Positions 6,516 to 14,488 are shown, counted from the stretch's first letter. The stretch is DNA of 19,111 bases from Crickella sp963642455 (GCA_963642455.1 CAVIGM010000026.1:1-19111); one strand, 5' to 3'. The notes: generated by a model from the letters alone, not told the origin. Translations and numbers: made by a program.

Positions 6516-7409
6516 TTATTCGATATTCTGCACCTGTTCTCTTATCTTCTCTATCTCAGCCTTAAGATCAAGCATCATATTTGTAATATCCTTGTCATTC
6601 GACTTAGAACCGATTGTGTTAGCCTCTCTATTCATCTCCTGAATGAGGAAGTCTATCTTCTTACCTACGGCCTCTCCGTCGGAATTGATGAAGCCTCTCA
6701 GCTGTTCAACATGGCTCTCGAGTCTCACAAGTTCCTCTGTTATGTTCGCTTTGTCTGCAAAAATCGCAGCCTCAAGAGCAACTCTCTCCTCTGGCAGTTC
6801 AGCCGTTCCTCCGAGAAGCTCTTTTATCCTCTCTCTGAATTTGTTGGCATATTCCGCCTCAAGCTGTGGAGCCCTTGCTGCAATTCTTGTTCTAATATCG
6901 TCGACGATATCCGCTCTTGCAAGCAAATCCTCAGCAAGCTTAGCACCCTCTGCCTCTCTCATGCTGACTATATCCGAAATAGCAAGCTCTGTCGCCTTCA
7001 TAATGCAAGCAAGAATCTCCTCTTCATTCTCCTCTGCAGGAGCGCTCTTTATTACATCAGGCATCTTTGCAATCAGCGATAAGCTTATTCCGCCTGCCGT
7101 CGAATCGAATTCAAGCTCGTCCTTAAGCTCCGTCATTGCTTCGTAATATTTCCTTGCAAGCTCCCTATCCAGCCTTAGATCGCTCTCGCTTGCTCCGAAG
7201 ACGTCCACGCTTACATTGATTTCGATCTTGCCCCTCGACAGCTGCTTCTTGACCTCAGACTTGAGCTTTTCCTCTGCAAAAGCATATTTCCTTGGCATCT
7301 TAACGAAGATGTCGCAGAAGCGATGATTAACGGCACGAATCTCCACGGTAACTGTTCTTACCGCATCCTGAGACTGGCCCCTGCCAAAGCCCGTCATACT
7401 CTTTATCAT
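6516..7409 (-). CDS. yicC: YicC family endoribonuclease
   Basis: A 297-residue YicC/YloC family protein. The start MIKSMTGFGRG is the family hallmark, and the C-terminal block (EANTIGSKSNDKDIT...LKAEIEKIREQVQN) matches the conserved C-terminal domain. Family members have been characterised as endoribonucleases; the exact substrate here cannot be read from sequence. It has a GAGG about ten bases before its ATG and a good promoter upstream that overlaps the end of rqcH. It begins the yicC-gmk-rpoZ-aro run. Confidence 0.93.
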   Translation of the reverse strand: MIKSMTGFGRGQSQDAVRTVTVEIRAVNHRFCDIFVKMPRKYAFAEEKLKSEVKKQLSRGKIEINVSVDVFGASESDLRLDRELARKYYEAMTELKDELEFDSTAGGISLSLIAKMPDVIKSAPAEENEEEILACIMKATELAISDIVSMREAEGAKLAEDLLARADIVDDIRTRIAARAPQLEAEYANKFRERIKELLGGTAELPEERVALEAAIFADKANITEELVRLESHVEQLRGFINSDGEAVGKKIDFLIQEMNREANTIGSKSNDKDITNMMLDLKAEIEKIREQVQNIE

Positions 7410-7473
7410 ATTTAATTATCCTCTTTTCTCGGAAGCTCATCTTAGTATTTCTTCTTGTCTTCCGTATCAATAT

Positions 7474-7503
7474 ATTATATATTTTTCGGCAATTTAGGGT
7501 CAA
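7474..7503 (-). promoter_or_regulatory. Promoter for yicC-gmk-rpoZ-aro, overlapping the rqcH stop
   Basis: The minus strand has TTGACC (7498-7503), an 18-nt spacer and TATAAT (7474-7479): 5/6 and 6/6 matches to the sigma-70/sigma-A consensus. The -10 includes the TAA stop codon of rqcH. Transcription would start near 7467, leaving a leader of about 58 nt before yicC. I found no convincing terminator between rqcH and yicC, so read-through is also likely. Confidence 0.55.
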
Positions 7504-9220
7504 CATATACCGTGAGATTATGTGTAAAAATCACCATTCCCGGCTTGGCACCATTCGGCTTCTTGACATATCTTATCGGAACATAGTCGACCGGCACCTG
7601 CGACGAGCCCTGCGCCTTGCTATGATATGCCGCAATTCCAGCAGCCTCATATATAAGTTCTGCACTAAGCTCATCAACGCTTCTGCCATTCTCCATTCTG
7701 ATTATCACATGAGAGCCCGGTATGTCCTTGGTGTGCATCCATACATCGTTCTTGGCCGCATACTTCATAGTGAGCCAGTCGTTTTCTGTATTGTTCCTGC
7801 CGACCAGCACCTCCGTTCCATCGCTTAGCGTATACCTGACAGGAGAAGGTTTGTATTTTCTCTTCCTTGCACCCGCCTTATTTCTTATTCTCACATAGCC
7901 GCTGCCCGCGAGCTCCTCTCTTATGCTCTCAAGCTCGTCTTCTGTATCTGCCATATTTACATTATGAAGCACAGATTCAAGATACAGAATGTCCTGCTCG
8001 TTTTCTTCAAGCTGAGTCTGCTTCTCATGTATGGCGGTCTTCGCCTTAGAATATTTCTTGAAAAATTTCTGTGCGTTCTTCGAAGGGGACAGCTTCTCGT
8101 CGAGAGGAATCTCTATCTCCTTGCCGTCGTAGTAATTTGTCAAAGTCACCTTCCTTGCGCCATGTGGGACAAGGTGAATATTAGCTGTAAGAATTTCCCC
8201 GTATAATCTGTATTTCTCGGAATTCTCGGCATTGATCAAATCCTCGCCGAGCTTCTTCTTCTTCAATCTGGCCTTGTCAAGTGCAGCCTGAACCGTCTTT
8301 TGCAAAGGTACAGATTTCTGCTTGACCATATTCGAGCTCTCTCTGTTGAAGAAGTATTCCTCCACACATTCGCTGAGGCTGTCATAATATTTAGTCTCAA
8401 GGCCCTCGTACTCGCTTAGCTTGGTAAGGTGGAATTCCAGAGGCTTATCTCCGTCGAAATAGATTCTCGGCCTCGACCTTCCGTCTTCGATGTCCTGAAG
8501 AATTTGGCATAGAACATCTGCCGGCTTGCCTGTCTCCATTTCCCTTGCGATAGCAGGCGAAATTCCGCCCACCATCGACATAAGAAGCTTCGCATCCCGA
8601 GGAAGCTCTCCGAGTTCTCCTGCCTTCTTTGATTCCTCTGATGCTTCGAGTTCTCCTGCCTTCCTGAATTCCTCTGACTTCTCGAATTTCCCTAATTCTC
8701 GAAATCCGATTTTGTCCTGCTTAGGCGGATACTGATAAATCACGCCCGGCAGCAGCTGCCTGTATCTATTTACATCAATCGAAATCCTCTTAATGCTGTC
8801 GATGAGCTTGCCGCTCTCAATATCCACAAGCGCGATATTCGAATGCTTGCCCATTATCTCGACAATTAGCCTTTTGCAGACCGTGAAGCCAAGCTCGTTC
8901 TGAGCCTCGATATCAAATTCGAGAATTCTCTCGGATTCGTATTGCCTGATATTCGTAATTCTTCCGCCTTGAATATGCTTTCTCATAAGCATGCAGAAGG
9001 TAGGCGCCTGCTCGGGATTCTTGTATTTCTTATCCGTCAGGCAGACTCTTGCGGACTGGCTGTTGCTCGAAAGAAACAGGCGGTGGTTGCCGTCTTTGGT
9101 ATGAATTTGCAGCACAAGCTCCTCACTTCCTGGTTGGTAGACTTTCTCTATCTTGCCGAGGGTGAGCAGTTCGCTGAGTTCCTTTGCTATTCCAAATGTA
9201 ACTATTCCGTCATATGCCAT
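7475..9220 (-). CDS. rqcH: RqcH (NFACT family) ribosome quality control factor
   Basis: NFACT proteins bind stalled 50S-peptidyl-tRNA complexes and, in Bacillus, recruit Ala-tRNA to add C-terminal alanine tails; older names are FbpA or fibronectin-binding protein. The 581 residues show NFACT-N (MAYDGIVTFGIAKEL..., FCMLMRKHIQGGRI at 75-88), central lysine- and glutamate-rich coiled-coil segments at about 295-330 and 385-430, and the C-terminal NFACT-R domain (LVGRNNTENDWLTMKYA...DVWMHTKDIPGSHV). At positions 97-98, the DR motif of Bacillus RqcH is ER here. A linker at about residues 168-203 carries a 12-residue repeat. The flavin reductase gene ends 3 nt upstream. Confidence 0.93.
   Translation of the reverse strand: MAYDGIVTFGIAKELSELLTLGKIEKVYQPGSEELVLQIHTKDGNHRLFLSSNSQSARVCLTDKKYKNPEQAPTFCMLMRKHIQGGRITNIRQYESERILEFDIEAQNELGFTVCKRLIVEIMGKHSNIALVDIESGKLIDSIKRISIDVNRYRQLLPGVIYQYPPKQDKIGFRELGKFEKSEEFRKAGELEASEESKKAGELGELPRDAKLLMSMVGGISPAIAREMETGKPADVLCQILQDIEDGRSRPRIYFDGDKPLEFHLTKLSEYEGLETKYYDSLSECVEEYFFNRESSNMVKQKSVPLQKTVQAALDKARLKKKKLGEDLINAENSEKYRLYGEILTANIHLVPHGARKVTLTNYYDGKEIEIPLDEKLSPSKNAQKFFKKYSKAKTAIHEKQTQLEENEQDILYLESVLHNVNMADTEDELESIREELAGSGYVRIRNKAGARKRKYKPSPVRYTLSDGTEVLVGRNNTENDWLTMKYAAKNDVWMHTKDIPGSHVIIRMENGRSVDELSAELIYEAAGIAAYHSKAQGSSQVPVDYVPIRYVKKPNGAKPGMVIFTHNLTVYVDPKLPKNI
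8611..8718 (-). repeat. 36-bp (12-residue) in-frame tandem repeat in the rqcH linker
   Basis: Three consecutive 36-bp units start at 8611, 8647 and 8683. The first two share CGAGTTCTCCTGCCTTC (plus strand) and most following bases; the third is degenerate. Because 36 is a multiple of three, the frame is kept and each unit encodes a charged 12-mer such as KAGELEASEESK. It sits between the NFACT-N region and the rest of the protein, probably a flexible surface linker. Confidence 0.8.
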
Positions 9221-9223
9221 GGC

Positions 9224-9826
9224 TTACTTCTTCGACGCCTTCTTCTTCGCGGTCTTCCTCTTCATTATTGAATAGCCGAAGAAGCCCTGTGTCCTATCTT
9301 CGACGCCGTAATATTTGCCATGGTTGAATGCGGTTAGGTGCATTCCGGCAAAATCATAGGCTCCGTTCGTATCGACTGCGTCTTCGGCTATATGTACTGC
9401 CACGATTTCTGCAAGGAACATGTCGTGGCTTGGCAGTTCTTTCACTTCTACAACTTTGCATTCGAGGCATACTGGTGACTCGGCGATGAGTGGTGCCCTA
9501 ACTATGTCGGCGGGCTCCTTGGTTAGGCCCATTTCTTTGAATTTATCGACATCTCGTCCGGATTTCACGCCGCAGTAGTCCATAACCTTGGTCAAATCCT
9601 CGTTCACAAGGTTGATTACGAATTCGCCTTTGTCGAGAATTATATCGTGTGAGTATCTCGATTTCTTTACCGAAACATAGGTCATTGGCGGGTCGCTGTT
9701 GACTATCCCCGTCCATGCGATTGTGATTATGTTGCTGTCTTCCATGTCTCCGCAGCTTACCATCACTGCTGGCAGCGGGTATAGCATTGGGCCTGGCTTC
9801 GAGCTAATCTTCTGGTATTTTCTCAT
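9224..9826 (-). CDS. Flavin reductase-like, FMN-binding split-barrel protein
   Basis: A 200-residue member of the flavin reductase / DIM6-NTAB family. The N-terminal half has the usual pattern (YPLPAVMVSCGD, IITIAWTGIVNSDPP, YVSVKKSRYSHDIILD, FVINLVNE), followed by CGVKSGRDVDKF and the conserved C-terminal HGKYYGV. Such proteins bind FMN and either reduce flavin with NAD(P)H or act on unknown substrates; none can be named here. The C-terminus is a short lysine-rich tail (MKRKTAKKKASKK), possibly for binding nucleic acid or simply disordered. It lies between rluD (27-nt gap) and rqcH (3-nt gap), a translation-related neighbourhood with no evident flavin-dependent partner. AAAGGA about ten bases upstream supports the ATG start. 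Confidence 0.85.
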   Translation of the reverse strand: MRKYQKISSKPGPMLYPLPAVMVSCGDMEDSNIITIAWTGIVNSDPPMTYVSVKKSRYSHDIILDKGEFVINLVNEDLTKVMDYCGVKSGRDVDKFKEMGLTKEPADIVRAPLIAESPVCLECKVVEVKELPSHDMFLAEIVAVHIAEDAVDTNGAYDFAGMHLTAFNHGKYYGVEDRTQGFFGYSIMKRKTAKKKASKK

Positions 9827-9853
9827 TATGCATTTAATCCTTTATTGCTTATT

Positions 9854-10783
9854 CTATCTTTGTTGTTCTTCGAGTCTGTCTAATATTCTTGTAAAATATT
9901 CTGGCAGTGGTGCTTCGAATTCGAGGTATTCGCCACTTCTTGGGTGTACGAAACCAAGAATTCCTGCATGCAGTAGCTGGCCGTCATTTACAAGAGCCTG
10001 CTTCTTAGGGCCGTAGGTCGTATCGCCCACAAGCGGATGCTTGATATATGCCATATGCACCCTTATCTGATGTGTCCTGCCTGTCTCAAGTCTTGCAGTC
10101 ACAAGTGTGTATTTGCCGTACCGCCTCTCGACTTTAATATGAGTCACGGCCTCCTTCATATTGCTTCCGCGAATAGCTCTTCTTAGGCGATTCCTTTCGT
10201 CTCGCCCAATCGGCTCATTTATAGTAAGCTCATCCTCTTTGATATTATCGTAAGCAAGAGCGGTATAGACTCTTCGACAGCTATGCTCTTTAAGCTGGTC
10301 TGCCAGCGACTCGTGCGCCATATTATTCTTAGCAATCACAAGAAGTCCGCTTGTATCTTTATCTATACGATGAACAATTCCCGGTCTTACAACTCCATTG
10401 ATAGAAGAAAGGGAGTCTTTGCAATGATACATTATCGCGTTAACCAAAGTCCCCTCGTAATTACCAGGGCTCGGATGCACCACCATTCCCCTCGGCTTAT
10501 TTACAACAAGAAGATCCTCATCCTCGTAGACAATTTCCAAAGGAATGTTCTCGGGCTTAACATCAAGCGACTGCGGCTCGGGGATGGATATTTCAATTAT
10601 CTCACCCTCCTTCACCTTGTACTTCTTAGAGCTCTCCACTTTTCCATTTACGGAAGCGCGCCCCTCTTCAATAAGTTGCACAGCATAATTCCGCGACAAC
10701 TCCGAAGCGCTCGCCGCAATATAGGCATCGAGCCTCGTTCCCGCATCCTCTTTATCAACTTTAATCTGAATCATCTCTATCAT
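9854..10783 (-). CDS. rluD: RluA/RluD family pseudouridine synthase
   Basis: Isomerises uridine in RNA, for the RluD group in 23S rRNA. Of 309 residues, about 15-75 form an S4 RNA-binding domain (TRLDAYIAASASELSRNYAVQLIEEG...), followed by the catalytic domain with NKPRGMVVHP, the active-site motif HRIDKDTSG at 138-146 (Asp141 the nucleophile), ETGRTHQIRVHMAYIKHPLVGDTTYG and LHAG. The start overlaps the lspA stop as ATGA; an in-frame ATG three codons later is also possible. The lspA-rluD pair is typical of Firmicutes. The exact target uridines cannot be assigned, so the symbol is by family. Confidence 0.93.
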   Translation of the reverse strand: MIEMIQIKVDKEDAGTRLDAYIAASASELSRNYAVQLIEEGRASVNGKVESSKKYKVKEGEIIEISIPEPQSLDVKPENIPLEIVYEDEDLLVVNKPRGMVVHPSPGNYEGTLVNAIMYHCKDSLSSINGVVRPGIVHRIDKDTSGLLVIAKNNMAHESLADQLKEHSCRRVYTALAYDNIKEDELTINEPIGRDERNRLRRAIRGSNMKEAVTHIKVERRYGKYTLVTARLETGRTHQIRVHMAYIKHPLVGDTTYGPKKQALVNDGQLLHAGILGFVHPRSGEYLEFEAPLPEYFTRILDRLEEQQR

Positions 10784-11229
10784 TTGGCTTTCTTTCTATC
10801 TCCAAGTAGAATAGCGACTATCGCCAGAGCGCAGCCTATGCATACAAAGGTATCTGCGACATTAAAGACAGCAAAGCTTCTGAAGGCGAACATGTCGGTT
10901 ACGTAGCCTATGCAAACACGGTCTATCATATTCGCAAGTCCCCCGCCAAGTACCATGGAAAGGCTAATCGCGAGGAACTTCGAACCTTTTCGCCATTCGT
11001 GGAGCATGAAAAGAAGGCACACGACAATGAGAACTGTCGTGAGCCCTATAGTAATCCATAAATTATTTTCGAACATACTGAAAGCAGTCCCCGTATTTCT
11101 GATATATGTAATATTGAACATATCCTGAATTACGGGAATACTCTCTCCAAGCTCAAGACTTGCTCTTACAAGCAGCTTCACAGCTTGGTCGGCAAGAATA
11201 ATGCCAAGAATAATAATTACTGGAGCCAT
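10780..11229 (-). CDS. lspA: Lipoprotein signal peptidase (signal peptidase II)
   Basis: Membrane aspartyl protease that cleaves prolipoprotein signal peptides after lipidation. The 149-residue product has four hydrophobic segments at about 3-20, 57-76, 86-101 and 121-142, the NTGTAFSMF motif at 45-53, and the catalytic pair: Asp103 in NMIDR and Asp126 in FNVADTF. The length is slightly short but normal for Firmicutes. It starts 3 nt after divIVA and its stop overlaps rluD, so it is embedded in the division-gene transcript. Confidence 0.96.
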   Translation of the reverse strand: MAPVIIILGIILADQAVKLLVRASLELGESIPVIQDMFNITYIRNTGTAFSMFENNLWITIGLTTVLIVVCLLFMLHEWRKGSKFLAISLSMVLGGGLANMIDRVCIGYVTDMFAFRSFAVFNVADTFVCIGCALAIVAILLGDRKKAK

Positions 11230-11232
11230 TTA

Positions 11233-11940
11233 TTATTTAAGAATAATGGTGTCGTTAATTTGCTGCTGCTCCTGTGCCATCCTCTTGAGGCTCTCCGAAA
11301 GGTCGCTTACTGTCGCATGTGCCATATCAGTTACAGGGAGAACAGGCTTGTTCTCAGGTACAGCTACTGTATTTCCTGTGTTTCCTGTCTTGTCCTTAAC
11401 TACGATAGTCTCCTGCTTAGCAACGTTCTCATCGCCTGTTGTCTTGAACTGCTCTGTCAGAACTTCAAGATCGCTTCTGTCGATGTCAGGAAGAAGCGCA
11501 TATTCATCAAGCTCAAGCTTCTCAAGCTCGGATGTAAGCATAGTCTTGTAGTTAGCTCTGAGTCTCTCTACCTTGCTCTTAAGTGTAAGATGCTCGTCGT
11601 TGAGCTTCTTAACTGTCATCTTTGCATCGAGAATCATTGTCTCGGATTCAAGCTCAGCATCTCTCATGATAAGCTCAGCTCTTCTCTCTGCACTTGCAGA
11701 AATATCTGCCATCAGCTTCTTTGCTGTTTCGAGAGTCTCAACCATAGCTGTGTCAGACTTCTGTGCCTCTTCGAGCTGCTTCTCAAGAGATTTAATCTTA
11801 TGTGCCATATTTCTGTTATCGTTGAGAACCTTCTCATAATCAACGGTAATCAGATCAAGAAATTCGTCGACTTCTCTTGAATTGTATCCTCTCTTGTCAC
11901 GAGAAAACTCTTTCTTGTCGATATCAATTGGCATAATCAT
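11233..11940 (-). CDS. divIVA: DivIVA domain cell-division protein
   Basis: DivIVA senses negatively curved membrane and recruits division or pole proteins. The 235 residues begin with the membrane-binding N-terminal domain (MPIDIDKKEFSRDKRGYNSREVDEFLDLI), followed by a long coiled coil at about 30-155 rich in Lys, Glu and Leu, then a low-complexity Thr/Val/Asn segment and a short helical end. The ATG at 11940 has two SD-like runs upstream (AAGG nine bases before). It follows sepF by 80 nt. Bacillus has ylmG and ylmH between sepF and divIVA; neither is present here. Confidence 0.94.
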   Translation of the reverse strand: MIMPIDIDKKEFSRDKRGYNSREVDEFLDLITVDYEKVLNDNRNMAHKIKSLEKQLEEAQKSDTAMVETLETAKKLMADISASAERRAELIMRDAELESETMILDAKMTVKKLNDEHLTLKSKVERLRANYKTMLTSELEKLELDEYALLPDIDRSDLEVLTEQFKTTGDENVAKQETIVVKDKTGNTGNTVAVPENKPVLPVTDMAHATVSDLSESLKRMAQEQQQINDTIILK

Positions 11941-12020
11941 AAATAAATACCTTACCTTTCCTTATGCATCAATATGCAATAATAGTCTTTAAATTCTGTA
12001 ACTTCTATTTCCCAAAGCCT

Positions 12021-12581
12021 CTACTTCCAAGGGTTTCTGTCAGAGCTGCTGTATCCAGCCTCCGTTGCTTCCCTGTTCAGATGTGCCGAAATATCTACAT
12101 TATTAGGTGCAAAAATGAAAATGTTCTGAGTTACTCTCTGCACGTTGCCGCTTAGTGCGTAAGTTGCGCCGCTCAGGAAGTCGAACATCTTTCTTGCGAG
12201 CTCGGTCTCGACCTTCTCGAGATTGATAATAACTGGCTTTCTTGCCTTGAGATTATCAACGAGCTTGCTGCATTCGTCGAAATTCTTAGGCTCGATTATT
12301 ATCATCTTGAAAGGAGTCGATCCATTCATAGAAATTCTATTATTCTCTTTCTTTGGAATCATCATTGGTTCAACAGCCTCATAAGGCTTGTCAGGTCTCT
12401 GACTTATGCCTGTCATTGGAGGCTCAACTATTGTTGCCTTGCTCTTGGCTGTATGCACCGGCTGTTCCTCGTGCATTATCGCCTTCTTGCGAGCATCAAT
12501 CTCTTCCTGTGTCAATTCCATCTCATCTTCATCAACGGGATCGAACCCGAAGAATCTCTTTACCGAATCTCCAATACCCAT
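12021..12581 (-). CDS. sepF: SepF, FtsZ-associated division protein
   Basis: SepF bundles and anchors FtsZ filaments to the membrane. The 186 residues contain an N-terminal amphipathic stretch (MGIGDSVKRFFGF) typical of the membrane anchor, a variable linker at about 15-85, and the SepF domain at about 88-165 (FKMIIIEPKNFDE..., KPVIINLE, RKMFDFLSGATYALSG, FIFAPNNVDI). AAGGAGG seven bases before the ATG supports the start. The yggS-sepF-divIVA order is the conserved Firmicute ylm-divIVA arrangement. A possible internal promoter lies in the 35-nt spacer after yggS. Confidence 0.96.
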   Translation of the reverse strand: MGIGDSVKRFFGFDPVDEDEMELTQEEIDARKKAIMHEEQPVHTAKSKATIVEPPMTGISQRPDKPYEAVEPMMIPKKENNRISMNGSTPFKMIIIEPKNFDECSKLVDNLKARKPVIINLEKVETELARKMFDFLSGATYALSGNVQRVTQNIFIFAPNNVDISAHLNREATEAGYSSSDRNPWK

Positions 12582-12601
12582 TGCACATCCTCCTTGCTGA
12601 C

Positions 12602-12616
12602 TATAATATTATAACA
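12602..12616 (-). promoter_or_regulatory. Possible extended -10 promoter for sepF, within a 12-bp AT palindrome
   Basis: The minus strand reads TGTTATAATATTATA. TGTTATAAT (12608-12616) is an extended -10; TATAATATTATA (12602-12613) is a perfect palindrome. I found no clear -35 in the end of yggS. If active, it would express sepF and the genes after it apart from the HlyD-like gene and yggS. Confidence 0.4.
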
Positions 12617-13315
12617 CTATCTGTAATTTCTTGCTCCAAAAATCGAGCTTCCGACTCGTACAATTGTCGAGCCCTCTTCAATGGCTACCTCGAAATCGTT
12701 CGACATTCCCATCGACAGCACCTCAGGCGCTACTCTCGATTCATCGAAGCCCCATGTCTTCATCTCTTCGAAAAGTTCTTTGGCTTCTCTGAAATATGGT
12801 CTTGATTCCTCTGGGTTGCTGCATATCGGAGGTATGCACATTAAGCCGCAAATTCTTATATTGTCGAAATCCTCCGCAATCTCGCTGACAAGTTGCTTAA
12901 GATCCTTTGCGGAAATTCCGGATTTGCTCTCTTCCATCGCGGAATTTATTTCTATCAAGACATCAATTCTCTTGTCGATCTGCTTAGCTCGCTTGTCAAT
13001 CTCCTTAGCCAAATGATAAGAATCCACAGAATGAATCATCTCGACCTTGTCGATTATGCTCTTGACCTTGTTCGTCTGAAGATGCCCTATCAAATGCCAT
13101 CTTACCGGCTTGACCTTCTCGTATTTCTCCAAGACCTCCTGGACCTTGTTCTCTCCTATGTCCGTTGCGCCGGCATCGATTGCTTCGTTTATCTCCTCTG
13201 CGGTATGAGTCTTTGTGACTGCCATGAGCGTAACATCCTCAGGCCTTCTGCCACTTCTTATTGCCGCAGCATTCTTTCTTTCTAATATTTCAAGATATTT
13301 ATCCTGAATACTCAT
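12617..13315 (-). CDS. yggS: YggS/YlmE family PLP homeostasis protein
   Basis: A pyridoxal-phosphate-binding TIM-barrel protein with no known enzymatic activity that affects PLP and amino acid homeostasis. The 232 residues show AVTKTH with the PLP lysine Lys35, GENKVQE, WHLIGHLQTNK, and the C-terminal phosphate-binding block LSMGMSNDFEVAIEEG...VRVGSSIFG. It lies directly before sepF, its usual Firmicute position (ylmE-sepF). A spacer of 96 nt with a 40-nt-period direct repeat separates it from the HlyD-like gene. Confidence 0.95.
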   Translation of the reverse strand: MSIQDKYLEILERKNAAAIRSGRRPEDVTLMAVTKTHTAEEINEAIDAGATDIGENKVQEVLEKYEKVKPVRWHLIGHLQTNKVKSIIDKVEMIHSVDSYHLAKEIDKRAKQIDKRIDVLIEINSAMEESKSGISAKDLKQLVSEIAEDFDNIRICGLMCIPPICSNPEESRPYFREAKELFEEMKTWGFDESRVAPEVLSMGMSNDFEVAIEEGSTIVRVGSSIFGARNYR

Positions 13316-13344
13316 TCCTAACCAGCCTTCTTAATTCTTATATT

Positions 13345-13411
13345 CTTGCTTAAGCTCTCTCAATCTCGCGCATTCGCTCTTAAGCTTGCTTAAGCTCTAT
13401 CTCAGTCTCGC
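13345..13411 (-). repeat. Two-copy direct repeat, 40-nt period, between the HlyD-like gene and yggS
   Basis: The plus-strand sequence CTTGCTTAAGCTCT begins at 13345 and again at 13385. Similarity runs on through CAATCTCGC and CAGTCTCGC to 13369 and 13411, with a two-base insertion in the second copy. It fills most of the 96-nt spacer and abuts the stop codon of the HlyD-like gene. CTTAAG is internally palindromic, but I see no terminator-like stem followed by a T-run. Confidence 0.7.
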
Positions 13412-14419
13412 TTAACTTTTCTTAATCGCTGCTATATCAGCCTCTTTCGGCTCAGAAATTATCTCGTCATAGACGCTTATTGTCTCGACGAAATTCCCTT
13501 CTATGTCCATATAAATGCTCTCGCTGACAACGCATTTATCCTCTGCATCAGCCAGCACATTTATAGGCGTAAAGACCTTCTCGCCATTCTTGTTCTTGAC
13601 AAGAACACCCTTAACACCGTCGTTCTCGATTATGCTATCCTTCTCGACAACAAGCCCGCTGGCACTTTTGATTATTACCTTGGCGTTCATCGTCCTCGCC
13701 GTCAGATAGTCTTTCACAAAAACACTGCAACATATTACAATTCTATAATTATCGTTGCCGCATTTATTAACGCTGTCGATATAGGCCTTGACCGTCTCGT
13801 CTCCGATCTCAAGGCTGACATTCTCGCCCTCTTCATACTTCTTGGCTTCTTTCTTGTTCGTGAAAAAAACGAGCCACCAGTCGCCATTTGCGGTTATCTT
13901 GAAGATAGGCTCACCCTTGGCACATTCGCCCTTCGCAGTCTTGACAGCCTTGCTCTTGCATAATTCCTTAAGCTTCGCTTCGGTGAATTTGCCTATGCTT
14001 GCATATTTGAGCTTCCCTTCGCTGCCATCAGCTACATAGCTGACATAGCCTGCCGCTGCGGTTGCTCCTGTCTCTGTGGATATAGCATCCTCGCCAAGTG
14101 CTTCTGAGATTCTCGAAAAAGATTCGCTCATGTCGGTCTTACCCTTGTCGGATAATTCCACAACGCTTGTTCCTGCTCGAACAAGCTCGCCGGACTTCGC
14201 AAGTCTATTTACCTTGCATGCCTTCGCAGCGGTATATACAGCTTCGTCTCTAACAATATATGCGCTAATCTCGTCGGATACTTCAATCTCGTCATTCTCG
14301 GCAATGTAAGTCTTCTCGAAGAAGCCCGTTACAGACGGAATGACATAAATAAGCAGACCGCACAATAATAATGCCACAATATATATTAGTATCAGCAGTA
14401 TCTTGCTATTCTTTTTCAT
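13412..14419 (-). CDS. Membrane-anchored HlyD-like protein of the division cluster
   Basis: A 335-residue protein with one N-terminal membrane segment (about 7-29, after MKKNSK) and an extracytoplasmic body. The part around residues 45-95 (ISAYIVRDEAVYTAAKACKVNRLAKSGELVRAGTSVVELS) resembles the lipoyl/biotinyl-like hairpin of HlyD-type membrane fusion proteins, and the rest is beta-rich with a second barrel-like section. It lacks the long alpha-helical hairpin of true adaptors, and no ABC transporter or outer-membrane partner lies nearby. It precedes yggS-sepF-divIVA, so a role at the envelope during division or growth is a reasonable but unproven inference. AGAGG lies about six bases before the ATG, and a promoter lies further upstream. 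Confidence 0.75.
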   Translation of the reverse strand: MKKNSKILLILIYIVALLLCGLLIYVIPSVTGFFEKTYIAENDEIEVSDEISAYIVRDEAVYTAAKACKVNRLAKSGELVRAGTSVVELSDKGKTDMSESFSRISEALGEDAISTETGATAAAGYVSYVADGSEGKLKYASIGKFTEAKLKELCKSKAVKTAKGECAKGEPIFKITANGDWWLVFFTNKKEAKKYEEGENVSLEIGDETVKAYIDSVNKCGNDNYRIVICCSVFVKDYLTARTMNAKVIIKSASGLVVEKDSIIENDGVKGVLVKNKNGEKVFTPINVLADAEDKCVVSESIYMDIEGNFVETISVYDEIISEPKEADIAAIKKS

Positions 14420-14449
14420 ATTGAACCTCTTCTGAATATTTTACAATAA

Positions 14450-14488
14450 AAGAGTCTTAAGCACAATATATATTTACTCAAGACTCTT
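14450..14488 (-). terminator. Intrinsic terminator of the ffh-trmD operon
   Basis: On the minus strand a 12-bp stem (14477-14488 with 14450-14461, one G-U pair) closes a 15-nt AT-rich loop and is followed by TTTATTGT. It lies about 145 nt after the trmD stop. A candidate promoter for the HlyD-like gene overlaps it. Confidence 0.7.

Noticed and set aside
6162..7082. 306-codon open frame on the plus strand
   Set aside because: It is antisense to gmk and yicC, both certain genes. Its composition (Leu, Ser, Cys, Ile runs) is what GAG/AAG-rich genes give on the opposite strand, and it has no family motif.
11185..11880. 231-codon open frame on the plus strand
   Set aside because: It is antisense to divIVA; its Cys/Leu-rich product reflects the complement of coiled-coil codons.
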